This document shows, in pieces, positions 7,305 to 15,037 of a DNA stretch of 24,166 nucleotides (position 1 is its first letter; every line of letters begins with the position of its first letter). The DNA is taken from positions 1 to 24,166 of the forward strand of contig URFQ01000037.1 of NCBI GenBank assembly GCA_900547195.1, read 5' to 3'. Origin of the DNA: an uncultured Butyricicoccus sp. GTDB lineage: Bacteria; Bacillota; Clostridia; Oscillospirales; Butyricicoccaceae. The notes under the pieces are model-generated. The model saw only the letters and a list, made by a program, of their open reading frames with translations, had not been told where the DNA came from and did no database searches. Made by a program: the position numbers and the translations under genes.

Positions 7305-8012
7305 ATGCGAATAATAATTTGTGATGATGACGATTTGGTACTTGAACAGCTTAAAGGATATATAAAGCTATTTTTTGAAAAAATATTAGTAAAATGCCCT
7401 GAAATAGTCTGCTTTTCTGACGGAGAATCCCTGCTTGCGGACAAAGGTGACAAAGACATACTTTTCCTTGATATAGAAATGCCTGGCATCAATGGCATTT
7501 ATGTAGGAACTGAATTAAAAAAAGCAAATGACCGGATTATTATCTTTATTGTGACCTCCTACTCCGAATATTTGGATGAAGCGATGCGTTTCCATGTATT
7601 CCGTTATCTTTCAAAGCCTTTAGATAAACAACGTTTTTTCCGTAATATGAAAGATGCTGTTGACCTGTATAACACCATAACAGTCAAAGTTCCTATCGAA
7701 ACCAAGCAAGGCATTCACACACTCCTCGCTTCATCAATCATCATGATTGAAGCGCAGGGAAGAAACGTAATCGTACATACTACCCTGCAAGATTTTCAAT
7801 CTGTCCATAATATGCAATATTGGCTGGATGTGCTGCCAAAAAACTGTTTTTTTCAGACACACCGCAGCTTTATTGTCAACTTTGAACATATATCAGATTT
7901 TGACCATTCCCTTGTGCATTTGGCTGATAACCAGTTTCGGGCGTATCTGACCAAACGAAAATACAGTGCTTTTAAAGATGCTTATCTTCTCTATCTGGAA
8001 AGCATAAGGTGA
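7305..8012 (+). CDS. LytTR-family response regulator (AgrA-like)
   Basis: A 235-residue two-domain regulator. The receiver domain (1-122) has the acidic pair in CDDDD (Asp7/Asp8), phosphoacceptor Asp56 in LFLDIEMPG, the VTS switch Thr84 and Lys104 in SKPL. The C-terminal LytTR DNA-binding domain (about 128-233) includes the characteristic FFQTHRSFIVN (182-192). Phosphorylated LytTR regulators usually activate nearby genes by binding upstream of the -35. The ATG at 7305 has AGGTGA 5 nt upstream; in-frame sequence before it is non-coding. The sensor kinase gene follows 38 nt downstream with its own AAGGAGAT, forming an operon. Target genes are unknown; the divergent lipoprotein is the obvious candidate. 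Confidence 0.93.
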   Translation: MRIIICDDDDLVLEQLKGYIKLFFEKILVKCPEIVCFSDGESLLADKGDKDILFLDIEMPGINGIYVGTELKKANDRIIIFIVTSYSEYLDEAMRFHVFRYLSKPLDKQRFFRNMKDAVDLYNTITVKVPIETKQGIHTLLASSIIMIEAQGRNVIVHTTLQDFQSVHNMQYWLDVLPKNCFFQTHRSFIVNFEHISDFDHSLVHLADNQFRAYLTKRKYSAFKDAYLLYLESIR

Positions 8013-8050
8013 AGTTTTCAATATGTCTGTAAAAATCAAGGAGATATCCT

Positions 8051-9373
8051 ATGGGAAAAAACGTCTGGTATTTTTTTAGTTTTCTTACGGAAGCCATTAT
8101 ACTCTGGCAGTACACTTCCACCCTTTTTACCGCTAAACGTACCGCCAAAAGAAAATATATTATCCTATGCGGGTTGTACTTTATTTTGTTTGCCGCTTCG
8201 CTGTTTCATTCAAAATTTTTGAATGCAGCTTTATATTTTGTATTTAATTTTGTTTTCCTTGCCACCCAATACTGCATGAATGCTTATTCTGCTTTTTTCC
8301 ATTCTTCCATACTGACATCAGTTATGATACTCTGTGAGGTAATGGTATATTATATTATCCGGTATTTTTCACCACATTTTAAAGGGGAAACCTCTCACTT
8401 TTTTGCCCTGTTTGTCATATTTTCAAAACTAATATTTTTTACGTTTATTTTTATCCTGCTGCATTTTCTGAAAGGACGGCAAAACAACGACGAACGACTG
8501 GATAAATCCGCCTTTTTATTAGCGCTGATTCCCATAACTTCTATTTTCGTTATGATAACCTTTACCAAAATAAGCGATTCCTGTGATCTTTCTCCCAGCT
8601 TAAATTGGATGCTTACATTAAGCGCTGTCTTTCTACTCACAATTAACCTGCTTATATTTGGAATAGAACAGTATAACAGGAAAAAAAATCTGGAATTTAC
8701 GGAAATGCAGTTATTGCTTCAGAAAGAGTCGGATTCTGCGCAGTATTATGAGATGCTGCTTTCCCAACATGAAAACCAGAGCATCTTGATACATGATATA
8801 AAGAAACACCTGCAGTCCATAAATATGCTGAACGATAAAAGGGAGCACGATAAAATCAATCTGTATATTCGTGAACTAATGCAGTCTTCCGATTTGAAAG
8901 AAGTGTCACAACTATGCGACCATGAAATACTAAATGCAATCCTTGCAAGGTACGGACGAAACTGCCTTGATAAGCATATTGCTTTCCATGCAGATATCCG
9001 AAGTGGAATTATTGATTTTATTGCCGATGCAGATATTACCTCCCTTTTTTGTAACCTGCTGGACAATGCCATAGAAGCTGCTGAACATATTCCTGATTCT
9101 TTTATAGATGTCAGTGCCTACAAACGTGAAAAAACACCATTTGTTGTGATAACCATTGTTAATTCCAGCAGGAAAAACCCTTTTGATGAGCAAAACGGCA
9201 TACTGAACACCACAAAAGCCAATAAATACAAACATGGTTTTGGCATTAAGAGTATCCGCAAAATAGTTGTTAAGTATCATGGAGATATTCAAATGTATTA
9301 TAATAATGCTACTTTGACTTTCCACACAATCATTACGCTAAAACAATACTGGGAAGAAAACAATAAATTATGA
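8051..9373 (+). CDS. GHKL-type sensor histidine kinase (AgrC-like)
   Basis: A 440-residue membrane kinase. The N-terminal half (about 5-205) holds six or seven hydrophobic helices with little extracytoplasmic sequence, like AgrC/VirS-type peptide receptors. A coiled linker (210-240) leads to the phosphoacceptor region ILIHDIKKH with His248. The ATPase has the N-box CNLLDNAIEAA (334-344) and a short glycine motif HGFGIKSI (395-402), which is the GHKL arrangement that pairs with LytTR regulators. No AgrB-like peptidase or obvious pheromone precursor is seen nearby, so the signal may come from elsewhere or may not be a cyclic peptide. It ends at the terminator at 9382-9425. Confidence 0.92.
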   Translation: MGKNVWYFFSFLTEAIILWQYTSTLFTAKRTAKRKYIILCGLYFILFAASLFHSKFLNAALYFVFNFVFLATQYCMNAYSAFFHSSILTSVMILCEVMVYYIIRYFSPHFKGETSHFFALFVIFSKLIFFTFIFILLHFLKGRQNNDERLDKSAFLLALIPITSIFVMITFTKISDSCDLSPSLNWMLTLSAVFLLTINLLIFGIEQYNRKKNLEFTEMQLLLQKESDSAQYYEMLLSQHENQSILIHDIKKHLQSINMLNDKREHDKINLYIRELMQSSDLKEVSQLCDHEILNAILARYGRNCLDKHIAFHADIRSGIIDFIADADITSLFCNLLDNAIEAAEHIPDSFIDVSAYKREKTPFVVITIVNSSRKNPFDEQNGILNTTKANKYKHGFGIKSIRKIVVKYHGDIQMYYNNATLTFHTIITLKQYWEENNKL

Positions 9374-9381
9374 GCAAAGAA

Positions 9382-9425
9382 AAATCCCCGATACCAGCCC
9401 GCTTCGGACAAAGTATCAGGGATTT
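9382..9425. terminator. Bidirectional terminator between kinase and DUF6061-like gene
   Basis: AAATCCCCGATAC (9382-9394) pairs with GTATCAGGGATTT (9413-9425) with one mismatch. A-rich and T-rich flanks make it usable for both converging transcripts. Confidence 0.75.
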
Positions 9426-9430
9426 CTGTG

Positions 9431-9676
9431 TCAATCTAACGATTTATATTCTGTTACAGTTTTCAGATATGTCTCTGGATCGCCATTCAGTATCAAATCA
9501 GCATAGCCAACCGGATCATAGTAAATGAGATAATCCAGCTCCGACCGCTGATACATATTGTCGGCAACCTCGTTTTCCACAGCGATGGTGTCAATGGCAA
9601 TCATACTGCCGTTTTCAAATTTCAGCTCCACGCAAGCGGTATCCATGTTGAACTCACAAGAAACCAATCTATCCAT
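9431..9676 (-). CDS. Small conserved element protein, DUF6061-like
   Basis: An 81-residue acidic cytoplasmic protein with no signal or membrane segment (for example VELKFENGSMIAIDTIAVEN and LDYLIYYDPVGYADLILNGD). It resembles a conserved small family, which I recall as DUF6061, found in Clostridia next to mobile elements; its function is unknown. A strong GGAGG lies upstream of the ATG. It starts 24 nt after the rlmD fusion stops. It is therefore read from the host rlmD promoter while integrated, and would follow the recombinase-tail fusion in the circle. Confidence 0.7.
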   Translation of the reverse strand: MDRLVSCEFNMDTACVELKFENGSMIAIDTIAVENEVADNMYQRSELDYLIYYDPVGYADLILNGDPETYLKTVTEYKSLD

Positions 9677-9700
9677 AAGAAACCTCCATTCTGCGGGATG

Positions 9701-11335
9701 TTAGATCATCCCAAAATATTTGAATGCTTCTCGGATTGCTTTCTCTTTTTCCGGCGAACACTGGGGTTGTCTGGAATCCTCAGATTTTGACTGGTTGTAG
9801 TTTTTGCCAACCTCAAGCCCACATTTCCTTTTAATCTGGGAGATGTAAAGGCTGGAAACCTTCAGTCCGGTATGCTCCAGCACATAGTCCTTGATTTGCG
9901 TATAGGTTGCCCCATCTTGAAATTCGGACATATCCATATCTTCCAAAGAGAACTCAACCCGAATCTTTTTCGAGTCGACCTTGTCCTTGGAAAGCAAGAC
10001 AACCGTCTCCACATGATGGGTACGCGGGAATAAATCAAAAGCGCGTGCCTTGGCTACGCAATAGCCGCGTTCGGAAAACAGCTTACAATCCCGTGCGAGG
10101 GTGGCTGGGTCACAGGACACATAGACTACGCGCGGCGGCCGCATCCGCACAATTGCTTCCAGGGCATCGAGGCTCAGCCCTTTGCGCGGAGGATCGACGG
10201 TCAGCACGTCCGGGCGCTCGCCGCGCTCGGCCAGCATCATAGCGGCCTGGCTGGCGTCGGCACAGATGAATTCCACATTCTGCGCATTGTTCCGTGCGGC
10301 ATTGTCGCGCGCATTATCAACGGCCTCGGGGACAATTTCGACACCGATCACACGGCTGGATTTAGCTGCCAGCGCAAGCGTGATTGTGCCAGCGCCGCAG
10401 TATAGGTCAATGACCGTTTCCTTGCCAGTCAGGCCGGCAAAATCGAGTGCACAGGCATATAGCTGTTCGGTCTGTGCATGATTGACCTGATAAAAGGCAT
10501 GCGGAGAGAGGCGGAAGACATTGCCGCACAGGACATCCTGTAGTTCTGGCTGCCCCCAAAGCGTTATAGTACGGTCGCCCAGGATGACGTTGTCGGTACG
10601 TTTGTTGATGTTTTGTACAATACCGGCCAGACAGGGGACGGCGGCGGTCAGTCGCGCGATCAGGTCGTCCTTTGCAGGAAGCTTGGCCCGCGCCGTGATT
10701 AAGCACAGGTGTGCTTCGCCGCTGACTGCGCCCGTGCGCACATAGATGTGCCGGATCAACCCCTGATGGGTGGCCTCCTGATATGCCGGAATGTGGTTTT
10801 CCTTCATCCATGCACAGACCAGCGCCGCGATTTGGCCGGCGGTTTCGCTCACAATCAGGCAGCGGTCGGCTTTGACAATATCATGGCTGCGTGGACGGTA
10901 AAAGCCGGTATAAGGGCCGTTTTCGTCCTCTCCAACCGGATACTGCGCCTTGTTGCGATAGTGGCTGATCTCCGGCGCACCGGTGATCCCCTCCAAAACG
11001 CCTTCGATGCCGCCAATGCGGCGCAGGGCATCCGCCACCTTACGTTCCTTGGCGCGCAGTTCTTCTTCATAGGTAATGTGTTGATAGCAGCACCCGCCAC
11101 ACTTGCCCGCGTGCGGGCAGTCAGGATCAATGCGGTGTTTGGAGCGCACAAGGATCTGCTCGATGCGTCCAAAGGCCAGATTTTTCCCAACCTTAATAAT
11201 TTTGATATCGCACTGATCCCCGACCGCACCTCCAGGGATGAATACCGCCATGCCGTCAATGTGTGCGACGGCTGCGCCTTCGGCGGTATAGCCGGTCAGT
11301 TCGGCACGGTAAATTTTATTTTTTTGAAGAGCCAT
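9701..11335 (-). CDS. rlmD: 23S rRNA (uracil-C5)-methyltransferase RlmD/RlmCD with element-encoded C-terminal tail
   Basis: A 544-residue fusion. Residues 1-442 are the host enzyme, which makes 5-methyluridine in 23S rRNA (RlmD/RlmCD, formerly RumA). It has a TRAM domain (about 3-62), iron-sulfur cluster cysteines C73, C79, C82 and C159, the SAM loop DLYCGAGT (310-317), DPPRKG (381-386) and the catalytic motif VSCDPATLARDC with Cys408. Family members normally end a few residues after HVET. Here residues 443-544 are read from the integrated element: a charged, mostly helical tail containing DYVLEHTGLKVSSLYISQIK and ending AIREAFKYFGMI. The start at 11335 has GGAGG close upstream; the 28 extra upstream codons are leader. 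The native end now lies at 3742-3789. Confidence 0.93.
   Translation of the reverse strand: MALQKNKIYRAELTGYTAEGAAVAHIDGMAVFIPGGAVGDQCDIKIIKVGKNLAFGRIEQILVRSKHRIDPDCPHAGKCGGCCYQHITYEEELRAKERKVADALRRIGGIEGVLEGITGAPEISHYRNKAQYPVGEDENGPYTGFYRPRSHDIVKADRCLIVSETAGQIAALVCAWMKENHIPAYQEATHQGLIRHIYVRTGAVSGEAHLCLITARAKLPAKDDLIARLTAAVPCLAGIVQNINKRTDNVILGDRTITLWGQPELQDVLCGNVFRLSPHAFYQVNHAQTEQLYACALDFAGLTGKETVIDLYCGAGTITLALAAKSSRVIGVEIVPEAVDNARDNAARNNAQNVEFICADASQAAMMLAERGERPDVLTVDPPRKGLSLDALEAIVRMRPPRVVYVSCDPATLARDCKLFSERGYCVAKARAFDLFPRTHHVETVVLLSKDKVDSKKIRVEFSLEDMDMSEFQDGATYTQIKDYVLEHTGLKVSSLYISQIKRKCGLEVGKNYNQSKSEDSRQPQCSPEKEKAIREAFKYFGMI
10001..10012. repeat. Putative right attachment junction (attR) of the element
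   Basis: This is the partner of the left junction at 3781-3792, with identical core GTCTC at 10005-10009. Right of it is uninterrupted host rlmD; left of it is the element-encoded tail. Codon phase (GAG = Glu443 of rlmD) equals that in the recombinase. Confidence 0.7.
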
Positions 11336-11360
11336 AGTTCCTCCGATTCTCACGAAAAAA

Positions 11361-11379
11361 GCCCGGCAACAGAACGGGC
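11361..11379 (-). terminator. Terminator-like hairpin in the rlmD leader
   Basis: On the minus strand, GCCCG (11375-11379) pairs with CGGGC (11361-11365) and is followed directly by six T residues. It lies only 25 nt upstream of the rlmD start, with no minus-strand gene close upstream. It could attenuate rlmD rather than end another gene. The stem is short. Confidence 0.45.
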
Positions 11380-11400
11380 AGGAAATGAATATAATTGATG

Positions 11401-11458
11401 ATACCATAGCGGCAGGCAATGTGAAACGACAAAAGGGTATGAAACGCCGCTATGGTAT
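11401..11458. repeat. 13-bp perfect inverted repeat in the rlmD leader
   Basis: ATACCATAGCGGC (11401-11413) and GCCGCTATGGTAT (11446-11458) are perfect inverse copies 32 nt apart. The arm is related to the neighbouring hairpin at 11474-11502. Confidence 0.75.
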
Positions 11459-11473
11459 AATCATGAAATAAGC

Positions 11474-11502
11474 GTATAATAGCCGCCTTGCGGCTATTAT
11501 AC
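11474..11502. repeat. Perfect hairpin overlapping the rlmD promoter
   Basis: GTATAATAGCCGC (11474-11486) and GCGGCTATTATAC (11490-11502) form a perfect 13-bp stem with a 3-nt loop. Each arm contains a TATAAT sequence on one strand. Confidence 0.8.
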
Positions 11503-11524
11503 CATACCCAGCATCGTTTGAAAA
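11496..11524 (-). promoter_or_regulatory. Possible promoter of rlmD
   Basis: On the minus strand, TTTTCA (11519-11524), a 17-nt spacer and TATAAT (11496-11501) would give a leader of about 155 nt. That leader includes the inverted repeats and the terminator-like hairpin. Confidence 0.4.
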
Positions 11525-11575
11525 CAGGGATAACAGAAGCAAACCTCCACATACTAAGACAAAGGAGGAATGGAC

Positions 11576-11797
11576 ATGCAGGAAAAGAACAGTTACCGTC
11601 CGGAAGAGCTGCTGTACCGTATGGGGCACAGCACCCGCGCCATGAACGCCTTTTTTTCGATGGATGAAGAGGCGCGGGAGGCTGCGCTTGGGCGGATTGC
11701 CGCTGAGCCGGACGCTGCACAGGCAGAAGCGCAGATGGAAAAGGAAATGGCACGGCTGGAAGCAATCGGTGAGGATTATGACCGGCGTGCTCGATAA
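11576..11797 (+). CDS. Small soluble protein of unknown function
   Basis: A 73-residue, Ala/Glu/Arg-rich, probably all-helical cytoplasmic protein beginning MQEKNSYRPEELLYRMGHST. The ATG at 11576 is preferred because GGAGG is 7 nt upstream, whereas the ATG at 11570 would be one base from it. It stands alone between the rlmD leader and the convergent carB and ends at a strong terminator. The family is not recognised. The good ribosome binding site and own terminator argue that it is real. Confidence 0.7.
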   Translation: MQEKNSYRPEELLYRMGHSTRAMNAFFSMDEEAREAALGRIAAEPDAAQAEAQMEKEMARLEAIGEDYDRRAR

Positions 11798-11837
11798 CAA
11801 CAGGCGCCGCCCCTTTCAAAGGGCGGCGCCTGTTGTT
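11796..11837. terminator. Strong bidirectional terminator after carB and the small gene
   Basis: AACAACAGGCGCCGCCC (11796-11812) pairs perfectly over 17 bp with GGGCGGCGCCTGTTGTT (11821-11837) around an 8-nt loop. It overlaps the stop of the small gene and lies 3 nt past the carB stop. Confidence 0.85.
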
Positions 11838-11839
11838 GT

Positions 11840-14800
11840 TTACTTGATGGAGTTAATATCGATCATTTCGCAGTTTGCAATCTTCATATTCGATTCCAGG
11901 CAGTTGAGCAGGGCGTTGGCGGTGTCGATTGCCGTCAGGCAGGGGATGGCGTGCTCCACCGCCGCGCGGCGGATCTTCACGCTCGCCAGCTCCGGATGGC
12001 GGCCCTTCGCCGAGGTCGAGATTACGTAATCCACTTCGCCGTTCTCAATCATATCCAGGATGTTCGGATGCTTCTCCGGCTCAAAAGCGTTGTATACCAC
12101 GTTGGTCGCTACCATATGGCGGTTGAGGGTATTCGCGGTGCCGCTGGTTGCGTACAGCTCATAGCCGAGCGCCTCGAAGCGGCTGCCGATGGAAACCGCC
12201 TCCTGCTTGTCGGCCGGGCGCACCGAGATTACCACAGCGCCCTTCTTTTTCTTCATTTCATAGCCCGCACCGGTCAGGCCCTTGAACAGCGCTTCCTTGA
12301 AGGTCTTGGACACGCCCAGAACCTCGCCGGTAGACTTCATCTCCGGCCCGAGCTGGGTGTCGAGGTCGCGCAGCTTCTGGAAGGAGAAGACCGGTACCTT
12401 AACGGCATAGTGGTCGCTCTCCGGGTACAGGCCGGTGCCGTAACCCATATCCTTGAGCTTCTCACCAAACATGCAGCGGGTGGCCAGATCGACCATCGGA
12501 ACACCGGTGACCTTGGAGATATACGGCACCGTACGGGACGAACGCGGGTTGACCTCAATAACGTAAACCTCATCGTTGTACAGCACGAACTGGATGTTGA
12601 CCAGGCCGAGAACGGCCAGATTTTTCGCCAGCGCCTCGGTGTAACGGATGATGGTATCCTTATGCTTCTGCTCAATGTTGATGGACGGATAGATGGAGAT
12701 CGAGTCGCCCGAGTGAACGCCCGCGCGCTCAAAGTGCTCCATGATGCCCGGGATCAGGATATCGTCGCCATCGCAGATCGCGTCGACCTCAATCTCGCGG
12801 CCCATCATATACTTATCGACGAGCACCGGGTTTTCGACCTTATTGCGGGTGATGACCTGCATATACTCGCGGATATCTTCTTCCGAAAAGGCGATTTCCA
12901 TGCCCTGGCCGCCGAGGACGTAGGACGGGCGGACAAGCACCGGATAGCCCAGACGGTCGGCAACGGCAACCGCTTCTTCCTCGGTCATGACCGTGTCTCC
13001 CTTCGGACGCGGGATGTGACACTTTTCGAGAATGACGTCGAACTTTTCACGGTCCTCGGCCGCGTCAATCGAACAGGCCGGGGTGCCGAGGATCGGCACG
13101 CCGAGGCTCTCGATGTGCTGCGCCAGATTGATGGCGGTCTGGCCGCCAAACTGCACGATGGCCGCGTCCGGCTTTTCGGCGTTGACCACGCCGGTGACGT
13201 CTTCGGGCGTCAGCGGCTCGAAGTACAGGCGGTCGGCCGTGTCAAAGTCGGTAGAAACGGTCTCCGGGTTGTTGTTGATGATCACGGTCTCGCAGCCGAG
13301 TTCCTTCAGCGCCCAGACCGAGTGAACCGAGCAGTAGTCGAACTCGATACCCTGACCGATGCGGATCGGGCCGGAACCGAGGACGAGCACCTTTTTCTTG
13401 CCCGTGGATGGCTTCACCTCGTTCTCATCGTCGAAGGTCGAGTAATAGTAAGGCGTTTCTGCGTCAAACTCCGCCGCGCAGGTATCCACGGTCTTGTACA
13501 CTGGCAGACGCTTGAAGTCGCCGATGGCCTTGCCGCTCATCTGCTCAATGGTCTTGTCGAGGAAGCCCAGCTTCTTCGCGCGCAGATAGAGATCCGCAGT
13601 GAGTGATTCGCAGGCCGCCAGTTCCTTTTCCATATTCACAATATTCATAAAGCCGTGCAGAAACCAGGTGTCGATCTTGGTAATGTCAAAGACTTCTTCA
13701 ATGGTCAGGATGCCGCGGCGGAACGCTTCGCAGATGACAAACAGGCGTTGATCGTTGGTGCGGTGTACGCCGGCCTTAATCTCGTCGTCCGTCCACTTCT
13801 GCAGGTGGGGCATCACAAGGGAATCCAGCTTGATTTCCGCGCCGCGCACCGACTTCATCATGGCCTGCTCGAAAGACGGCGCAATCGCCATGACCTCGCC
13901 GGTGGCCTTCATCTGGGTACCGAGCGTGTTGTCCGCATAAACGAACTTATCGAACGGCCAGCGTGGGAACTTGGCAACAATATAGTCGATGGTCGGCTCA
14001 AAACAGGCTTTGGTCTTGCCGGTGACCGCGTTGTCGATCTCGTCCAGGCCGTAACCAACGGCGATCTTGGCCGTAACCTTGGCGATCGGGTAACCGGTTG
14101 CCTTGGAAGCAAGGGCCGAGGAGCGCGATACACGCGGGTTGACCTCGATGACCGCATATTCGAACGAGGTTGGATGCAGGGCAAACTGTACGTTGCAGCC
14201 GCCCTCGATGCCGAGTTCGGTGATGATCTTGAGCGCAGAGGTGCGCAGCATCTGATATTCCTTGTCGCAGAGCGTTTGGCTGGGCGCGACAACGACCGAG
14301 TCGCCGGTATGCACGCCGACCGGGTCGACGTTCTCCATGTTGCAGATGGTGATGGCGTTGCCCTTGCGGTCGCGCATAACCTCATATTCAATTTCCTTCC
14401 AGCCCGAGATGTTCTTCTCGACCAGAATTTCATCGACGCGGGAGTGCATGATGCCCGAAGCCGCGATTTCGCGCAGCTCGTCCCAGGTGTAGGCGATGCC
14501 GCCGCCGGTGCCGCCGAGGGTGTACGCCGGACGAATGATGACCGGCAGGCCGATTTCCTCGGTAAACGCAACCGCGTCCTCGACCGTGTGGACGACCTTG
14601 GAAGCGATGATCGGCTCGCCGATCTTCTCCATGGTGTCCTTAAACATCTGGCGGTCTTCCGCCTTGGCGATGGTGGTCGGGTTTGCGCCGAGAAGCTTTA
14701 CGCCCATCTCGGCGAGAAACCCTTCCTCGCACAGCTCCATGGCGAGGTTGAGGCCGGTCTGGCCGCCGAGATTGGGCAGCAGGGAATCCGGACGTTCTTT

Positions 14801-15037
14801 TTTAATGATTTCCTTAACCGCCTCCACAGTCATTGGCTCAATATAAACCTTGTCGGCCATGGCCTTGTCGGTCATAATGGTTGCCGGGTTGGAGTTGACA
14901 AGGACAACTTCCAAACCCTCTTCGCGCAGTGCGCGGCAGGCCTGCGTGCCTGCATAGTCGAACTCGGCCGCCTGGCCAATTACAATCGGGCCGGAGCCCA
15001 GCACCATAACCTTCTTAATATCGCTTCTTAACGGCAT
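11840..15037 (-). CDS. carB: Carbamoyl-phosphate synthase large subunit
   Basis: The large (synthetase) subunit makes carbamoyl phosphate from bicarbonate, ammonia delivered by CarA and two ATP, for pyrimidines and arginine. The 1065-residue length is typical. Two homologous halves are visible: each opens with a nucleotide-binding start (VLGSGPIVIGQAAEFDYAG near residue 12 and VLGSGPIRIGQGIEFDYCS near 555) and carries an ATP-grasp domain. A methylglyoxal-synthase-like allosteric domain occupies roughly the last 130 residues. The start overlaps the carA stop by 10 nt, implying translational coupling. It is the last gene of the PyrR-controlled operon. Confidence 0.98.
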   Translation of the reverse strand: MPLRSDIKKVMVLGSGPIVIGQAAEFDYAGTQACRALREEGLEVVLVNSNPATIMTDKAMADKVYIEPMTVEAVKEIIKKERPDSLLPNLGGQTGLNLAMELCEEGFLAEMGVKLLGANPTTIAKAEDRQMFKDTMEKIGEPIIASKVVHTVEDAVAFTEEIGLPVIIRPAYTLGGTGGGIAYTWDELREIAASGIMHSRVDEILVEKNISGWKEIEYEVMRDRKGNAITICNMENVDPVGVHTGDSVVVAPSQTLCDKEYQMLRTSALKIITELGIEGGCNVQFALHPTSFEYAVIEVNPRVSRSSALASKATGYPIAKVTAKIAVGYGLDEIDNAVTGKTKACFEPTIDYIVAKFPRWPFDKFVYADNTLGTQMKATGEVMAIAPSFEQAMMKSVRGAEIKLDSLVMPHLQKWTDDEIKAGVHRTNDQRLFVICEAFRRGILTIEEVFDITKIDTWFLHGFMNIVNMEKELAACESLTADLYLRAKKLGFLDKTIEQMSGKAIGDFKRLPVYKTVDTCAAEFDAETPYYYSTFDDENEVKPSTGKKKVLVLGSGPIRIGQGIEFDYCSVHSVWALKELGCETVIINNNPETVSTDFDTADRLYFEPLTPEDVTGVVNAEKPDAAIVQFGGQTAINLAQHIESLGVPILGTPACSIDAAEDREKFDVILEKCHIPRPKGDTVMTEEEAVAVADRLGYPVLVRPSYVLGGQGMEIAFSEEDIREYMQVITRNKVENPVLVDKYMMGREIEVDAICDGDDILIPGIMEHFERAGVHSGDSISIYPSINIEQKHKDTIIRYTEALAKNLAVLGLVNIQFVLYNDEVYVIEVNPRSSRTVPYISKVTGVPMVDLATRCMFGEKLKDMGYGTGLYPESDHYAVKVPVFSFQKLRDLDTQLGPEMKSTGEVLGVSKTFKEALFKGLTGAGYEMKKKKGAVVISVRPADKQEAVSIGSRFEALGYELYATSGTANTLNRHMVATNVVYNAFEPEKHPNILDMIENGEVDYVISTSAKGRHPELASVKIRRAAVEHAIPCLTAIDTANALLNCLESNMKIANCEMIDINSIK

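Larger units (their letters stand above)
3785..10009. mobile_element. About 6.2 kb serine-recombinase integrative element inserted in the 3' end of rlmD (rumA)
   Basis: The boundaries are set by the paired GTCTC junctions. The left end holds the recombinase and a regulatory helix-turn-helix gene. The middle is AT-rich cargo: a lipoprotein with a remnant small gene, then a response regulator and sensor kinase. The right end holds a DUF6061-like gene and a 102-codon piece that replaces the original rlmD terminus. The rumA/rlmD gene is a recurrent integration site for clostridial elements, and this tail is recalled on many Firmicutes RlmD proteins. No relaxase, type IV secretion, replication or resistance gene is seen. 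It is therefore either a minimal integrative element needing a helper or a reduced remnant of a larger one. Confidence 0.82.

Noticed and set aside
7305..9373. Complete agr quorum-sensing locus
   Set aside because: Only the AgrA-like and AgrC-like genes exist. There is no AgrB-type peptidase and no pheromone precursor in the gaps (the 38-nt spacer carries only a ribosome binding site).
11401..11510. CRISPR-like repeats in the rlmD leader
   Set aside because: The repeats are inverted and few, with unequal gaps and no regular direct repeats or cas genes.
11951..15031. Long plus-strand open frames (551 and 458 codons) opposite carB
   Set aside because: They mirror a highly conserved 1065-residue carB gene. 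GC-rich codon third positions leave antisense frames open. No ribosome binding site or family resemblance.
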